64,000 bases of DNA from an uncultured Propionimicrobium sp. (GTDB lineage: Bacteria > Actinomycetota > Actinomycetes > Propionibacteriales > Propionibacteriaceae). The notes under the pieces were generated by a model. The model was not told the DNA's origin, searched no databases, and saw only the letters and a list, made by a program, of their open reading frames with translations. This document shows, piece after piece, positions 50,246 to 58,460 of this stretch; positions within the stretch are counted from its first letter, which is position 1, and each line of letters starts with the position of its first letter. The stretch spans positions 1 through 64,000 of the forward strand of contig CAMIGX010000007.1 of the NCBI GenBank assembly GCA_946221385.1, given 5' to 3'. A program made the position numbers and the translations under genes.

Positions 50246-51907
50246 TCAGCGCTGACCACGGGCCTGCTGTTCGAACATCTTTTGCAGTTCCGGTGGCAGC
50301 TGCATGTCTCCCGCCATACCAGGCGCTCCAGGCATCCCAGACAGTCCTGGCATCCCGCCGGGCATCCCCGGGAAGCCGCCGCGTCCCATGCCTGGCATGG
50401 CACCACCGAAGGGATTTGCCTCAAGCTGCTCATTCATAGCTTCAGCTTGCTCAAGGGCAGCCTGCTCAGCGGCAGCTTGCGCGGCAGCTGCCTGCGCAGC
50501 GCGTTTCGCTGGATTTCCAGAAACTTTCTTGCCTGACTTGCCGGTATTTTTCTTGCTCTGTTGTTTGACCGGACGCGGTGCGCCGGGCATGCCAGCAGCC
50601 ATCATGCCGCCCATCTGTTCCATCATCTTGCGAGCCTGCACGAATCGTGTAACTAGGTCATTGACGTCCTTGACCTGCACTCCGGCGCCCTTGGCGATCC
50701 GAGCGCGCCGGGAGCCATTCAAGATCGAAACATCGGCACGTTCGGCTGGCGTCATCGAATAGATGATGGCTTCGATGCGGTCAATTTCGCGTTCGTCAAT
50801 GCTGTTGATGGCGTCCTTCATCTGCCCAGCGCCAGGCAGCATGCCAAGCAGCTTCGACATTGGCCCCATGCGACGCACCTGCTGCATCTGCGCCAGGAAA
50901 TCGTCCAGGCCAAATTTGCCCTTGCCAGCGAGCAATTTTTCGGCAGCGGCCCTGGACTGCTCTTGGTCGAAGGTGCGCTCGGCTTGCTCAATCAAGGTAA
51001 GCATGTCACCCATGCCGAGGATCCGGTTGGCCATCCGGTCGGGGTGGAAGACGTCGAAGTCTTCGAGCTTCTCGCCAGAGGATGCGAACATGATCGGCTT
51101 GCCGAGCACCTTTGCGATCGACAGCGCAGCGCCACCGCGGGCGTCACCGTCGAGCTTGGTCAATACGACGCCGTCGACGCCGATCTGCTCGTCGAAAGCC
51201 ACTGCCGTGTTGACGGCATCCTGGCCGATCATCGCGTCAACGACGAACAGCGTCTCGTCTGGGTTGGTGTACTGCTTGATCGCCCGGGCCTGGGCCATCA
51301 TGACTTCGTCGACACCCAATCGACCTGCGGTGTCAATGACGATGACGTCATAGAGATTGCGCTTGGCGTATTCGACTGAGTTGACGGCGACCTCAAGCGG
51401 ATTGCCGATGCCATTGCCTGGCTTGGGCGCGAATACCGCTACGCCGGCACGTTCACCAACGACCTGCAACTGCTGGACCGCATTTGGACGTTGCAAGTCT
51501 GCAGCGACCAGCAATGGCGTGTGGCCATTGTCTTTTAGCCATTTGCCGAGTTTGCCGGCCAGCGTCGTCTTACCGGCACCTTGCAGACCAGCCAACATGA
51601 TGATCGTCGGGGGCTGCTTGGCGAAACGCACATTGCGCGTCTGACCACCCAAGATCTCGATCAGTTCTTCATTGACGATCTTTACGATCTGCTGGGTCGG
51701 ATTGAGCGCCTTAGACAGTTCAGCGCCGCGCGCCTTTTCTTTGAGGTTTGCGATGAATTCTTTAACGACGTTCAGGTTGACGTCCGCCTCGAGCAGCGCG
51801 ATCCGGATTTCGCGGGCGGTCGCGTCAATATCGGCTTCGGTCAGCTTGCCTTTGCCGCGCAGCCCTTTGAAGGTCGCTGCCAGCCGATCTTGCAGGGTGT
51901 CGAACAT
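50246..51907 (-). CDS. ffh: Signal recognition particle protein Ffh
   Basis: Ffh, with 4.5S RNA, targets nascent membrane proteins to FtsY. The ATG at 51907 (GAGG six bases upstream) gives 553 residues. NG-domain motifs: 'GLQGAGKTTLAGKLGKW', 'DTAGRLGVDEVMM', 'TKLDGDARGGAALS'. The M domain follows with 'MGPMSKLLGMLPG' and 'RRARIAKGAGVQVKDVN'. The C-terminus is extended: an Ala-rich helix then a Gly/Met/Pro tail ('GMGRGGFPGMPGGMPGLSG') ending QQARGQR. The family usually stops near 450-500 residues. Confidence 0.96.
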   Translation of the reverse strand: MFDTLQDRLAATFKGLRGKGKLTEADIDATAREIRIALLEADVNLNVVKEFIANLKEKARGAELSKALNPTQQIVKIVNEELIEILGGQTRNVRFAKQPPTIIMLAGLQGAGKTTLAGKLGKWLKDNGHTPLLVAADLQRPNAVQQLQVVGERAGVAVFAPKPGNGIGNPLEVAVNSVEYAKRNLYDVIVIDTAGRLGVDEVMMAQARAIKQYTNPDETLFVVDAMIGQDAVNTAVAFDEQIGVDGVVLTKLDGDARGGAALSIAKVLGKPIMFASSGEKLEDFDVFHPDRMANRILGMGDMLTLIEQAERTFDQEQSRAAAEKLLAGKGKFGLDDFLAQMQQVRRMGPMSKLLGMLPGAGQMKDAINSIDEREIDRIEAIIYSMTPAERADVSILNGSRRARIAKGAGVQVKDVNDLVTRFVQARKMMEQMGGMMAAGMPGAPRPVKQQSKKNTGKSGKKVSGNPAKRAAQAAAAQAAAEQAALEQAEAMNEQLEANPFGGAMPGMGRGGFPGMPGGMPGLSGMPGAPGMAGDMQLPPELQKMFEQQARGQR

Positions 51908-51925
51908 TGCCATCCTCATCGTCGC

Positions 51926-51947
51926 TGCGACGGAGCGTCCCGTCGCA
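51926..51947 (-). promoter_or_regulatory. Hairpin in the ffh 5' untranslated region
   Basis: TGCGACGG (51926-51933) and CCGTCGCA (51940-51947) form a perfect 8-bp stem with a 6-base loop, 18 bases upstream of the ffh ATG and immediately before its Shine-Dalgarno region. It has no T-tract, so it is not a terminator; a translational effect is possible. Confidence 0.45.
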
Positions 51948-52001
51948 GCCCCCAATCTTACCGCCGTCCAGCATCGTAATTGGTTGTGGATAACTCAAAG
52001 T

Positions 52002-52023
52002 TAGTAGCTATACTAGATATAAT
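52002..52023 (+). promoter_or_regulatory. vapBC promoter and operator dyad
   Basis: TAGTA-GCTA-TACTA (52002-52015) is an inverted repeat overlapping two -10-like boxes, TATACT (52009-52014) and a consensus TATAAT (52018-52023). TATAAT ends six bases before the vapB ATG and no Shine-Dalgarno sequence is seen, so the message may be leaderless. A dyad on the promoter suits autoregulation by the antitoxin, as known for VapB families. Confidence 0.55.
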
Positions 52024-52029
52024 TTCGCC

Positions 52030-52260
52030 ATGACCAAGGTGATGATCTCGCTGCCCGATGATGTGCTGGAACGCTTAGACCGCGAGGCCCAGCTGCGCGG
52101 TCTGACCCGCAGTGGCCTAATCGCTCAATTCGCAGACGAGGCCTCTGCGCAGCGCCATCGCGTTCGCGCTGTCAAAATGGCCCAGCTCAACAGTGCGGGC
52201 TGCAAACCTAGGGGAGGTAATTCGGCCGACCTGCTGAAGCAAGAACGCGATCAACGATGA
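52030..52260 (+). CDS. vapB: VapB-type antitoxin (ribbon-helix-helix)
   Basis: A 76-residue protein with an N-terminal ribbon-helix-helix domain ('VMISLPDDVLERLDREAQLR' then 'GLTRSGLIAQF'). The C-terminal tail of about 35 basic/polar residues would wrap the toxin. The ATG lacks a Shine-Dalgarno sequence. The stop overlaps the toxin start (ATGA), typical of type II TA modules. Confidence 0.88.
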   Translation: MTKVMISLPDDVLERLDREAQLRGLTRSGLIAQFADEASAQRHRVRAVKMAQLNSAGCKPRGGNSADLLKQERDQR

Positions 52261-52667
52261 AAGAATTGTTTCTCGATGCGAGCGTTCTGCTGGCAACGCT
52301 CGACTCAGATGATCGACACCAAGACGCCGCTATGCAGCTTTGCGAGTCCGACGCAGCGCTGTCGACTCTTGACCTGTGCTACTACGAAGCATGCAATATC
52401 GCGATCAAAAGGTGGCGGGACCAAGAGGCAGCGGTCAATTTGCGAAGCAGGGTCGACGCCATCGACGCTGCAGGTGGTTTGACTCGAGTCGACGGTTCAT
52501 TGGCAGATCACGCCGCAAGAATCGCCTTTGATCATGGCATCTCCGTTTACGACGCTGCATATGTCGCAGCCGCTCGTCGTCGCGCGGCTGTTCTGGTCAG
52601 CTGCGATGAACGCGACCTAGTGTCGAAAGGATTGGCGATTCTTCCTGAAACGGCGGTGAACCCGTGA
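52257..52667 (+). CDS. vapC: VapC-type toxin (PIN-domain ribonuclease)
   Basis: A 136-residue PIN-domain protein; the expected acidic catalytic residues are in place: D7 (FLDASVLL), E44 (YYEACNIA), D99 (ISVYDAAYVAA) and D117 (VSCDERDL). VapC toxins cleave specific tRNAs or rRNA when free of antitoxin. All catalytic residues are intact, so it is probably active. The stop overlaps the GTG of a third gene. Confidence 0.88.
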   Translation: MKELFLDASVLLATLDSDDRHQDAAMQLCESDAALSTLDLCYYEACNIAIKRWRDQEAAVNLRSRVDAIDAAGGLTRVDGSLADHAARIAFDHGISVYDAAYVAAARRRAAVLVSCDERDLVSKGLAILPETAVNP

Positions 52668-52930
52668 CCGCCCAACTTTCTGCGGGCGTATGCCATCTTG
52701 AGGTGCCTGAATATTTCCAAGAGCTGCTGCAGCTCGCTGAGCTAGTCGAGACCTGGGAATCGTTGACGTCATTGGCTCGTAACGAGTTCTTGTGTTGGAT
52801 GACCGCGGCAAAGCAGCAGGTCACCAACGACAAGCGGATGGAACGCGCCATCGAGGAACTGGCCGCTGGCATGGGCAGACCATGTTGTTGGCCAGGCTGC
52901 CCGCACCGCGAAAAGACCGGCAAGCCTTAG
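52664..52930 (+). CDS. YdeI/OmdA-like small protein coupled to vapBC
   Basis: An 88-residue protein starting with a GTG that overlaps the vapC stop (GTGA). The pattern 'WESLTSLARNEFLCWMTAAK' ... 'TNDKRMERAIEELAAGMGRP' resembles the C-terminal helical module of YdeI/OmdA (bacteriocin-resistance) proteins. It ends with a Cys-rich 'PCCWPGCPHR'. Tight coupling to a toxin-antitoxin pair is uncommon; it could be a passenger or a third component. Function unknown. Confidence 0.7.
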   Translation: MTAQLSAGVCHLEVPEYFQELLQLAELVETWESLTSLARNEFLCWMTAAKQQVTNDKRMERAIEELAAGMGRPCCWPGCPHREKTGKP

Positions 52931-52970
52931 CCGGCGCACTGCCCAATTGAGCCAGGCTGGTTCAGCCGGT

Positions 52971-53006
52971 CCAGTTCAGTCCCCAGTTCAGTTCCCAGCT
53001 CAGTCG
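52971..53006. repeat. Triple 12-base tandem repeat at the ftsY 3' end
   Basis: CCAGTTCAGTCC, CCAGTTCAGTTC and CCAGCTCAGTCG lie end to end; the last copy contains the ftsY stop codon (53000-53002). Each copy supplies an in-frame TGA on the ftsY strand. It looks like a small replication-slippage tract. Confidence 0.7.
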
Positions 53007-54196
53007 CCGAGCAGTCCGTCGACGAAGTGCGCTGGATCAAAGGGCGCCAGATCGTCAGCGCCCTCCCCCAGCCCGATGAACTTCACCGGTACACCAAGCT
53101 CCTGTTGTACCTGGACGACAATGCCGCCCTTGGCTGAGCCGTCGAGCTTGGTCAACACGATGCCGGTGACGTCGACGACCTCCGCGAAGATCCGTGCTTG
53201 CGTCAGGCCATTTTGGCCAGTGGTCGCGTCCAAGACGAGCAGCACTTCGGTGACTGGCGCCTTCTTCTCGATGACCCGCTTGACCTTGCCCAGCTCATCC
53301 ATCAGGCCGGTCTTGGTGTGCAAGCGGCCGGCGGTATCGACCAGCACGACGTCGACCTCACGCTGGATGCCTTCGTCGACAGACTTATAGGCGATTGACG
53401 CCGGATCCGCGCCCTCTTCGCCTCGCACGGTGGGCACGCCGACCCGCTCACCCCAGGTCGTCAACTGCTCAGCAGCTGCGGCTCGGAAAGTATCGGCGGC
53501 GCCAAACAAGACCGTCTTATCTTCAGCGACCAGCATCCGTCCGATCTTGCCGACAGTGGTCGTCTTGCCAGTGCCATTGACACCGACGACGACCACCACG
53601 GCCGGCTTGCCGGGCTCGTGGTCGAGATTGAGGCTGCGGTCTAGGTCTGGGCCGACTAGGGAAATCAATTCCTCGCGCAGCACCTGCTTGGCTTGTTGCG
53701 GGTCACGCACGCCTTCGACGGCGAGCTTGCCGCGCAAGGTCTCGACCAGCTGCGTCGTGGGACCGACGCCTAGGTCAGAAGTGATCAAAGTGGTCTCGAA
53801 GTCGTCCCACGTGTCAGCGTCAATGCGATCTGCAGACAGCAACGAATTCAGTGCACGCGCCAGCGCATTATTCGAACTGGCGAGTTTTCGACGCAGCCGC
53901 ACCATTCGGGAGGCCGGTGACTCGGGAGTCTCGATCGTCGGCGTCGGTTCGACCAGCACCTCGTCGATGCGTTCTTCGGGCGGAGCGAGGACGTCTACCG
54001 CGGGCTGAGTCGAGATGACCTCAACATCGGGCGCCTCGACTAGATCTGGCTGGCCAGTCTTGGCTTCGAGCTGGGCGCGCTTTTCGTCAGACAGCTGCTT
54101 GCGTTTGCCGCCACGGGTAGCCGCGATGACGCCAATGACGGCCGCCAGCACGATGACGCCGATGATGATCAGAAATACGATGTCTCCCTCAACCAC
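53000..54196 (-). CDS. ftsY: Signal recognition particle receptor FtsY, membrane-anchored
   Basis: FtsY receives SRP-ribosome complexes at the membrane. 398 residues: an N-terminal membrane helix (about 7-27, 'VFLIIIGVIVLAAVIGVIAA') as in many actinobacterial FtsYs, an acidic A domain, then the NG domain with 'GVNGTGKTTTVGKIGRML', 'DTAGRLHTKTGLMDEL' and 'TKLDGSAKGGIVV'. The start is GTG without a Shine-Dalgarno sequence; TAGGCT lies seven bases upstream (54204-54209). It follows smc in the same direction. Confidence 0.95.
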   Translation of the reverse strand: MVEGDIVFLIIIGVIVLAAVIGVIAATRGGKRKQLSDEKRAQLEAKTGQPDLVEAPDVEVISTQPAVDVLAPPEERIDEVLVEPTPTIETPESPASRMVRLRRKLASSNNALARALNSLLSADRIDADTWDDFETTLITSDLGVGPTTQLVETLRGKLAVEGVRDPQQAKQVLREELISLVGPDLDRSLNLDHEPGKPAVVVVVGVNGTGKTTTVGKIGRMLVAEDKTVLFGAADTFRAAAAEQLTTWGERVGVPTVRGEEGADPASIAYKSVDEGIQREVDVVLVDTAGRLHTKTGLMDELGKVKRVIEKKAPVTEVLLVLDATTGQNGLTQARIFAEVVDVTGIVLTKLDGSAKGGIVVQVQQELGVPVKFIGLGEGADDLAPFDPAHFVDGLLGD

Positions 54197-54221
54197 GTCC
54201 GACAGCCTAGCGGCCGGGACG

Positions 54222-57200
54222 TTAGGCCTCAGCTAAGCGCTGCGAGATGACCGTCGAGACGCCGTCCCCGCGCATCGTGACGCCGTACAGCGAATCAGCG
54301 ATCTCCATGGTGCGCTTTTGGTGAGTGATGATCAGCAGCTGGGAGTTCTTGCGCAGCTCTTGGTAGACGTCCAAGAGTCGACCCAGGTTGACGTCATCGA
54401 GCGCAGCTTCGACCTCGTCGAGAATGTAGAAGGGGCTGGGCCGCGCGATGAACAAGCTCAGCAAGAAGGCGACGGCTACCAGGCTGCGTTCGCCACCAGA
54501 CAGCAACGACAGTCGCTTGACCTTCTTGCCGGCTGGGCGTGCCTCGATATCGATGCCGGTAGTCAACATGTCGCCAGGATCAGTCAAGATGAGTCTGCCC
54601 TCGCCGCCTGGGAAGAGCCTGGTAAACACCTCGGCGAAAGTCTTCTCAATGTCTTGATAGGCGCTGGCAAAGACTTCCTGGACGCGGGCGTCGACGTCTT
54701 CGATGAGTTCGACTAGATCCTTGCGGGTCTGTTTCAGGTCGTCGAGCTGTTCGGCGAGGAAGGCGTGTCGTTCGTTGAGCGCATCAAATTCTTCCAGCGC
54801 TAGCGGATTGACTTTTCCCAGCAATTCTAGGTCGCGCGTCGCTTTGCGCAGCCGCTCAGTTTGTGCTGCCCGGTCATATGCGACGGGTTCTGGCTGCTCG
54901 TCGGATTCCGGGTCGATGGCGGCGCCGCTCTCGTCGACCAAGACCGGGATCAGTTGCTCGGGTCCGTATTCGTCGACGAGCACCTCAGGATCGAGTCCAA
55001 GTTCGCTGAGCGCGCGTTCGGTCAGTTGTTCGACGCGCAGCTTCATCTCGATGCGCGCCATCTCGTCCTTGTGCGCACCTGCGACGATCGATTCCAAACT
55101 CGCCGCGAGTTGACGACTATTCGCGCGGGCATGGCCGAGTTCAGCTTCGGCGGCCAAGCGTCGCTGTTCGATTTCGGCGCGCTCGGCGCCCGCTGCGCTA
55201 CGAGCTTGGTCGACGCGTTCAGCTAACCAGCCGGCCGCCTCATGTACCGCGGCTGCAATCTCAGCTTCGCGACGCAGTCTTTCTAGACGCGCTTGGGCTT
55301 TGGCTCGTGCCGCGCGTTCATGCTGGGCTGCCCGCAGCAGGGAGTCGGCCCGGCCGGCCACTGAGCGGACGCGTTCTTCGGCTGTCCGCAGCGCCAACCG
55401 GGCTTCCATTTCAGCTGCTCGAGCCAGCCTGGCTTGGTTGGCCAAGTCGTCGCGTTCGGCAGGGTCTGGTTCAGCTAGCTCACCTTCGCCTTCAGCAGCT
55501 GCGATGCGCTCTTCAAGCTCACCGAGCGCATCCCGGTCGCGTTCCCTGCCGGCCTGGGCTGCCGTCAATGCCTGGTCCAAGCGCTCGGCTTCGGCGCGCG
55601 AAGCGCGTGACGTCTGACCGCTGGCGCCCAACTGCTCAGCGAGCGCCGCCATCTGAGCGTCAGATTCGTTGAGCGCTTCCAACGCGGCGGCTGCCGCGTG
55701 GTCGGCTGCCTCCAAGTCAGCCTTCGCGCTTGCCAGCTCGAATTTGATGCGCTGCAGCTGGTGGTCGAGAGCTTCGGCCTCGTCTTGGGCTTGGCGGACA
55801 GCAGCTTCGATCTGCAAGATCGACGGCTTGCCCTCCGAACCGCCTTGTACGAACCAGGGGCTGAGAATGTCCCCGGCGGCGGTGACGGCAGTCACATCTG
55901 GATGCTGGTTGACGAGCTGCTGGGCAGCCACGAGATCTTCAACCAGCGCGACCTTGTGCAATCTAGCTCGCAGGGCACCGAGCAATTGTGCTTTGGTCGA
56001 GATGACGTCTATCGCCCAGCTCGCGCCGTCAGGTAGCTCCGGCCACGCCTCGTCGACGTCCTCGTCAGCTGCGATCAACAGGCCAGCGCGCCCTAGATCT
56101 CCAGCTTTGAGGTAATCGATCGCTTCGATAGCGCTGCTGATTTCGTCGGCGATGACGGCGTCCCCCGCGCTGCCTAGCGCGGCGGCGACGGCCGCCTGCC
56201 AGGCTTGCGGGACCTCTAGTTGCGCGGCCAGGGCTCCGTCTAGGCCAGCTAGTTCGTCATTTTCTAACAGCGCGCCGGTGCCGTCACGGCGTTCCAGGGC
56301 CACAGCTAGACCCTCAACCTTCGCCCGCACCGCAGCGAGCTCGCGGACAGCTTCAGCCTCACGGGTCTGCAGGCGCTCGACAGCCGTTTGGGCTTGAGCC
56401 CGCTGTTGTTCAGCACGTTCCCAGGCTTCGTCCAAATTTGATTCACCAGCACCGAGGCTGGCCAGCTGCGCCTCCAAACGGGTGAACTCCGCGTCTGCTT
56501 CATCGGCGCGCGCGATGGCTTCGTCACGACGCGCGACTAGCCGAGCGTCCTCTTCGTCGCCAGCCTCCAGCCGCGAACGCAGGCCATTAGCTTGACCAAG
56601 CAACCTAGCCAGTCCCTCGCGTCGGTCAGCGATTGCACGCAGTTGGCTGGCGAAGGCTTTCTCGGCTTGACCATGTTGCGCTTCTAATTCTTCTCGACGT
56701 GAGCCTGCCGCCACTAGCGCTTGCTCCGCGGCACGCACGTCTTCACTCAGCGCTGCTTCCTGTTGCCGGATCGATGCGGCTTCGTTTTCTAAGTCTTCTG
56801 GGTCGCGGCCCTGTTGGACGGCTTGCCGTTCCGCGCCCATCCGCATGCGTTCCCCAGCAATCGACAACGTCGTCGAAACGCGCTCACGCAGACCCGACAG
56901 GCCATACCAAGTCTCTTGGGCCGCGGCCAGTTGGGGATGAATGGTCGCCAACCGCTGTTCGGCATCAGCTTCAGCCTGTCGCGCTTCAGCAAGATTGCTT
57001 TCAGCTCGACCACGTCGCTCCAGCATCAGCTTCTCGTCAGCTAAATCGGCTTCGAGAGCCTCGATAGCTTGCTGCATGTCATCAGCCAACAACCGCGCCT
57101 TGGCGTCCCGCAGTTCGGCTTGCACGACTGCGGCCCGACGGGCCACCTCTGCTTGGCGGCCCAGCGGCTTGAGCTGGCGACGAATCTCCGAGACCAGATC

Positions 57201-57776
57201 ATTGAGCCGATCCAGATTGGTCTGGGTCGCCTCGAGTTTGCGAGTCGCCTTCTCCCGGCGTCGGCGATGTTTGAGGACGCCAGCGGCTTCCTCGATGAAG
57301 CCGCGCCGCTGCTCAGGGGTAGCTTGCAGAATCTGATCGAGCTGGCCTTGGCCGACGATGACGTGCATCTCCCGGCCCATGCCGGTATCCGACAGCAACT
57401 CTTGGACGTCCAACAGGCGCGCAGCGGTGCCATTGATCGCGTATTCGGATCCGCCGGAACGAAATAGCGTGCGGCTGATCGTCACTTCGGTGTAGTCGAT
57501 GGGCAGCGCGCCGTCAGTGTTGTCGATCGTCAACGACACTTCGGCACGACCCAGCGGCGCTCTACCAGCGGTGCCGGCAAAGATGACGTCTTCCATTTTG
57601 CCGCCGCGCAAGGATTTCGCCCCTTGCTCACCCATGACCCAACTGAGCGCGTCGACGATATTGGACTTGCCAGAGCCGTTCGGACCGACGATCGCAGTGA
57701 TCCCGGGCTCAAATTGCAGCTTGGTTGCTGACGCGAAGGACTTGAAGCCCTTGATGGTCAGCGTCTTCAAATACAT
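54222..57776 (-). CDS. smc: Chromosome segregation protein SMC
   Basis: A 1184-residue SMC ATPase of the condensin complex. Walker A GPNGSGKSNIVDALSW begins at residue 31. Two long coiled coils flank the hinge (about 490-640). The C-terminal head has the signature LLSGGERSLVAVAF and Walker B 'PFYILDEVEAALDD'. Kleisin partners (scpA/B) are not in the window. It begins 3 bases after the gtrA-like gene, with a GGTGG inside that gene as Shine-Dalgarno. Confidence 0.97.
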   Translation of the reverse strand: MYLKTLTIKGFKSFASATKLQFEPGITAIVGPNGSGKSNIVDALSWVMGEQGAKSLRGGKMEDVIFAGTAGRAPLGRAEVSLTIDNTDGALPIDYTEVTISRTLFRSGGSEYAINGTAARLLDVQELLSDTGMGREMHVIVGQGQLDQILQATPEQRRGFIEEAAGVLKHRRRREKATRKLEATQTNLDRLNDLVSEIRRQLKPLGRQAEVARRAAVVQAELRDAKARLLADDMQQAIEALEADLADEKLMLERRGRAESNLAEARQAEADAEQRLATIHPQLAAAQETWYGLSGLRERVSTTLSIAGERMRMGAERQAVQQGRDPEDLENEAASIRQQEAALSEDVRAAEQALVAAGSRREELEAQHGQAEKAFASQLRAIADRREGLARLLGQANGLRSRLEAGDEEDARLVARRDEAIARADEADAEFTRLEAQLASLGAGESNLDEAWERAEQQRAQAQTAVERLQTREAEAVRELAAVRAKVEGLAVALERRDGTGALLENDELAGLDGALAAQLEVPQAWQAAVAAALGSAGDAVIADEISSAIEAIDYLKAGDLGRAGLLIAADEDVDEAWPELPDGASWAIDVISTKAQLLGALRARLHKVALVEDLVAAQQLVNQHPDVTAVTAAGDILSPWFVQGGSEGKPSILQIEAAVRQAQDEAEALDHQLQRIKFELASAKADLEAADHAAAAALEALNESDAQMAALAEQLGASGQTSRASRAEAERLDQALTAAQAGRERDRDALGELEERIAAAEGEGELAEPDPAERDDLANQARLARAAEMEARLALRTAEERVRSVAGRADSLLRAAQHERAARAKAQARLERLRREAEIAAAVHEAAGWLAERVDQARSAAGAERAEIEQRRLAAEAELGHARANSRQLAASLESIVAGAHKDEMARIEMKLRVEQLTERALSELGLDPEVLVDEYGPEQLIPVLVDESGAAIDPESDEQPEPVAYDRAAQTERLRKATRDLELLGKVNPLALEEFDALNERHAFLAEQLDDLKQTRKDLVELIEDVDARVQEVFASAYQDIEKTFAEVFTRLFPGGEGRLILTDPGDMLTTGIDIEARPAGKKVKRLSLLSGGERSLVAVAFLLSLFIARPSPFYILDEVEAALDDVNLGRLLDVYQELRKNSQLLIITHQKRTMEIADSLYGVTMRGDGVSTVISQRLAEA

Positions 57777-57779
57777 CTA

Positions 57780-58385
57780 TCAATCCACCCGGTCGATGGT
57801 CGAAGCCTCGACGCTCGGCTTTACCTGCCGGAATGTCCAGACCTTGTTGACGACGTAATTGATGGGCATCGTCAAAAGGATAGTGAACAACTGCGCCCAA
57901 TAGGCGCGGGCACGCAGCCCCTCGGTGTCATTGAACGGCGGATCCGGCAAATAAATCGGGGAGGTCGGATTCGTAAACAGGATCTTCAAAGCCATGCCGA
58001 CCAGCGCCGCGACCGAGCCGACTAGCAGGAAGGGCCAGAATTCGTGCCACCAAGTGCGTTTCTCGGCACGCTTGAATGTCCAACTGCGGTTGAGCTGAAA
58101 ATTCCACAAGTTTGCGATCAGAAAGGCGACGATCCAAACCAGCACGGTGAACCGGAATGCATAATCGCCAGGAAGCTCAAAAATCACGCGGTTATCATTT
58201 TGAACGCCACCATTTATCTGCGTCATCAAATAGGTGACTATCAAGTTCACCAAGACGCCAGACCCGCCCACGACGCCGAAGCGGACGAATTCGAGCAGTG
58301 TCGAGCCCAGTTTGCGTCCCTTGGATGTCGACGCTCCCGGGGCCAGATCAGGCTCCGGGTTTACTTGGGTCGGCTCGTCACTCAC
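57780..58385 (-). CDS. GtrA-family membrane protein
   Basis: A 201-residue protein with about four membrane helices and GtrA features: 'FVRFGVVGGSGVLVNLIVTY', 'NFQLNRSWTFKRAEKRTW' and 'MPINYVVNKVWTFRQV'. GtrA-like proteins are proposed to flip polyprenyl-linked sugars for wall or exopolysaccharide glycosylation. An extracytoplasmic insertion of about 30 residues lies between helices 3 and 4. The start is GTG. Its coupling to smc is probably incidental. Confidence 0.82.
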   Translation of the reverse strand: MSDEPTQVNPEPDLAPGASTSKGRKLGSTLLEFVRFGVVGGSGVLVNLIVTYLMTQINGGVQNDNRVIFELPGDYAFRFTVLVWIVAFLIANLWNFQLNRSWTFKRAEKRTWWHEFWPFLLVGSVAALVGMALKILFTNPTSPIYLPDPPFNDTEGLRARAYWAQLFTILLTMPINYVVNKVWTFRQVKPSVEASTIDRVD

Positions 58386-58460
58386 AACCTACAAAGGTAT
58401 GCCATCGGCCCAGCGGGATGCACGTCTGCGGCACGAACAGCTTTGCTGTTCACGTCGCGC

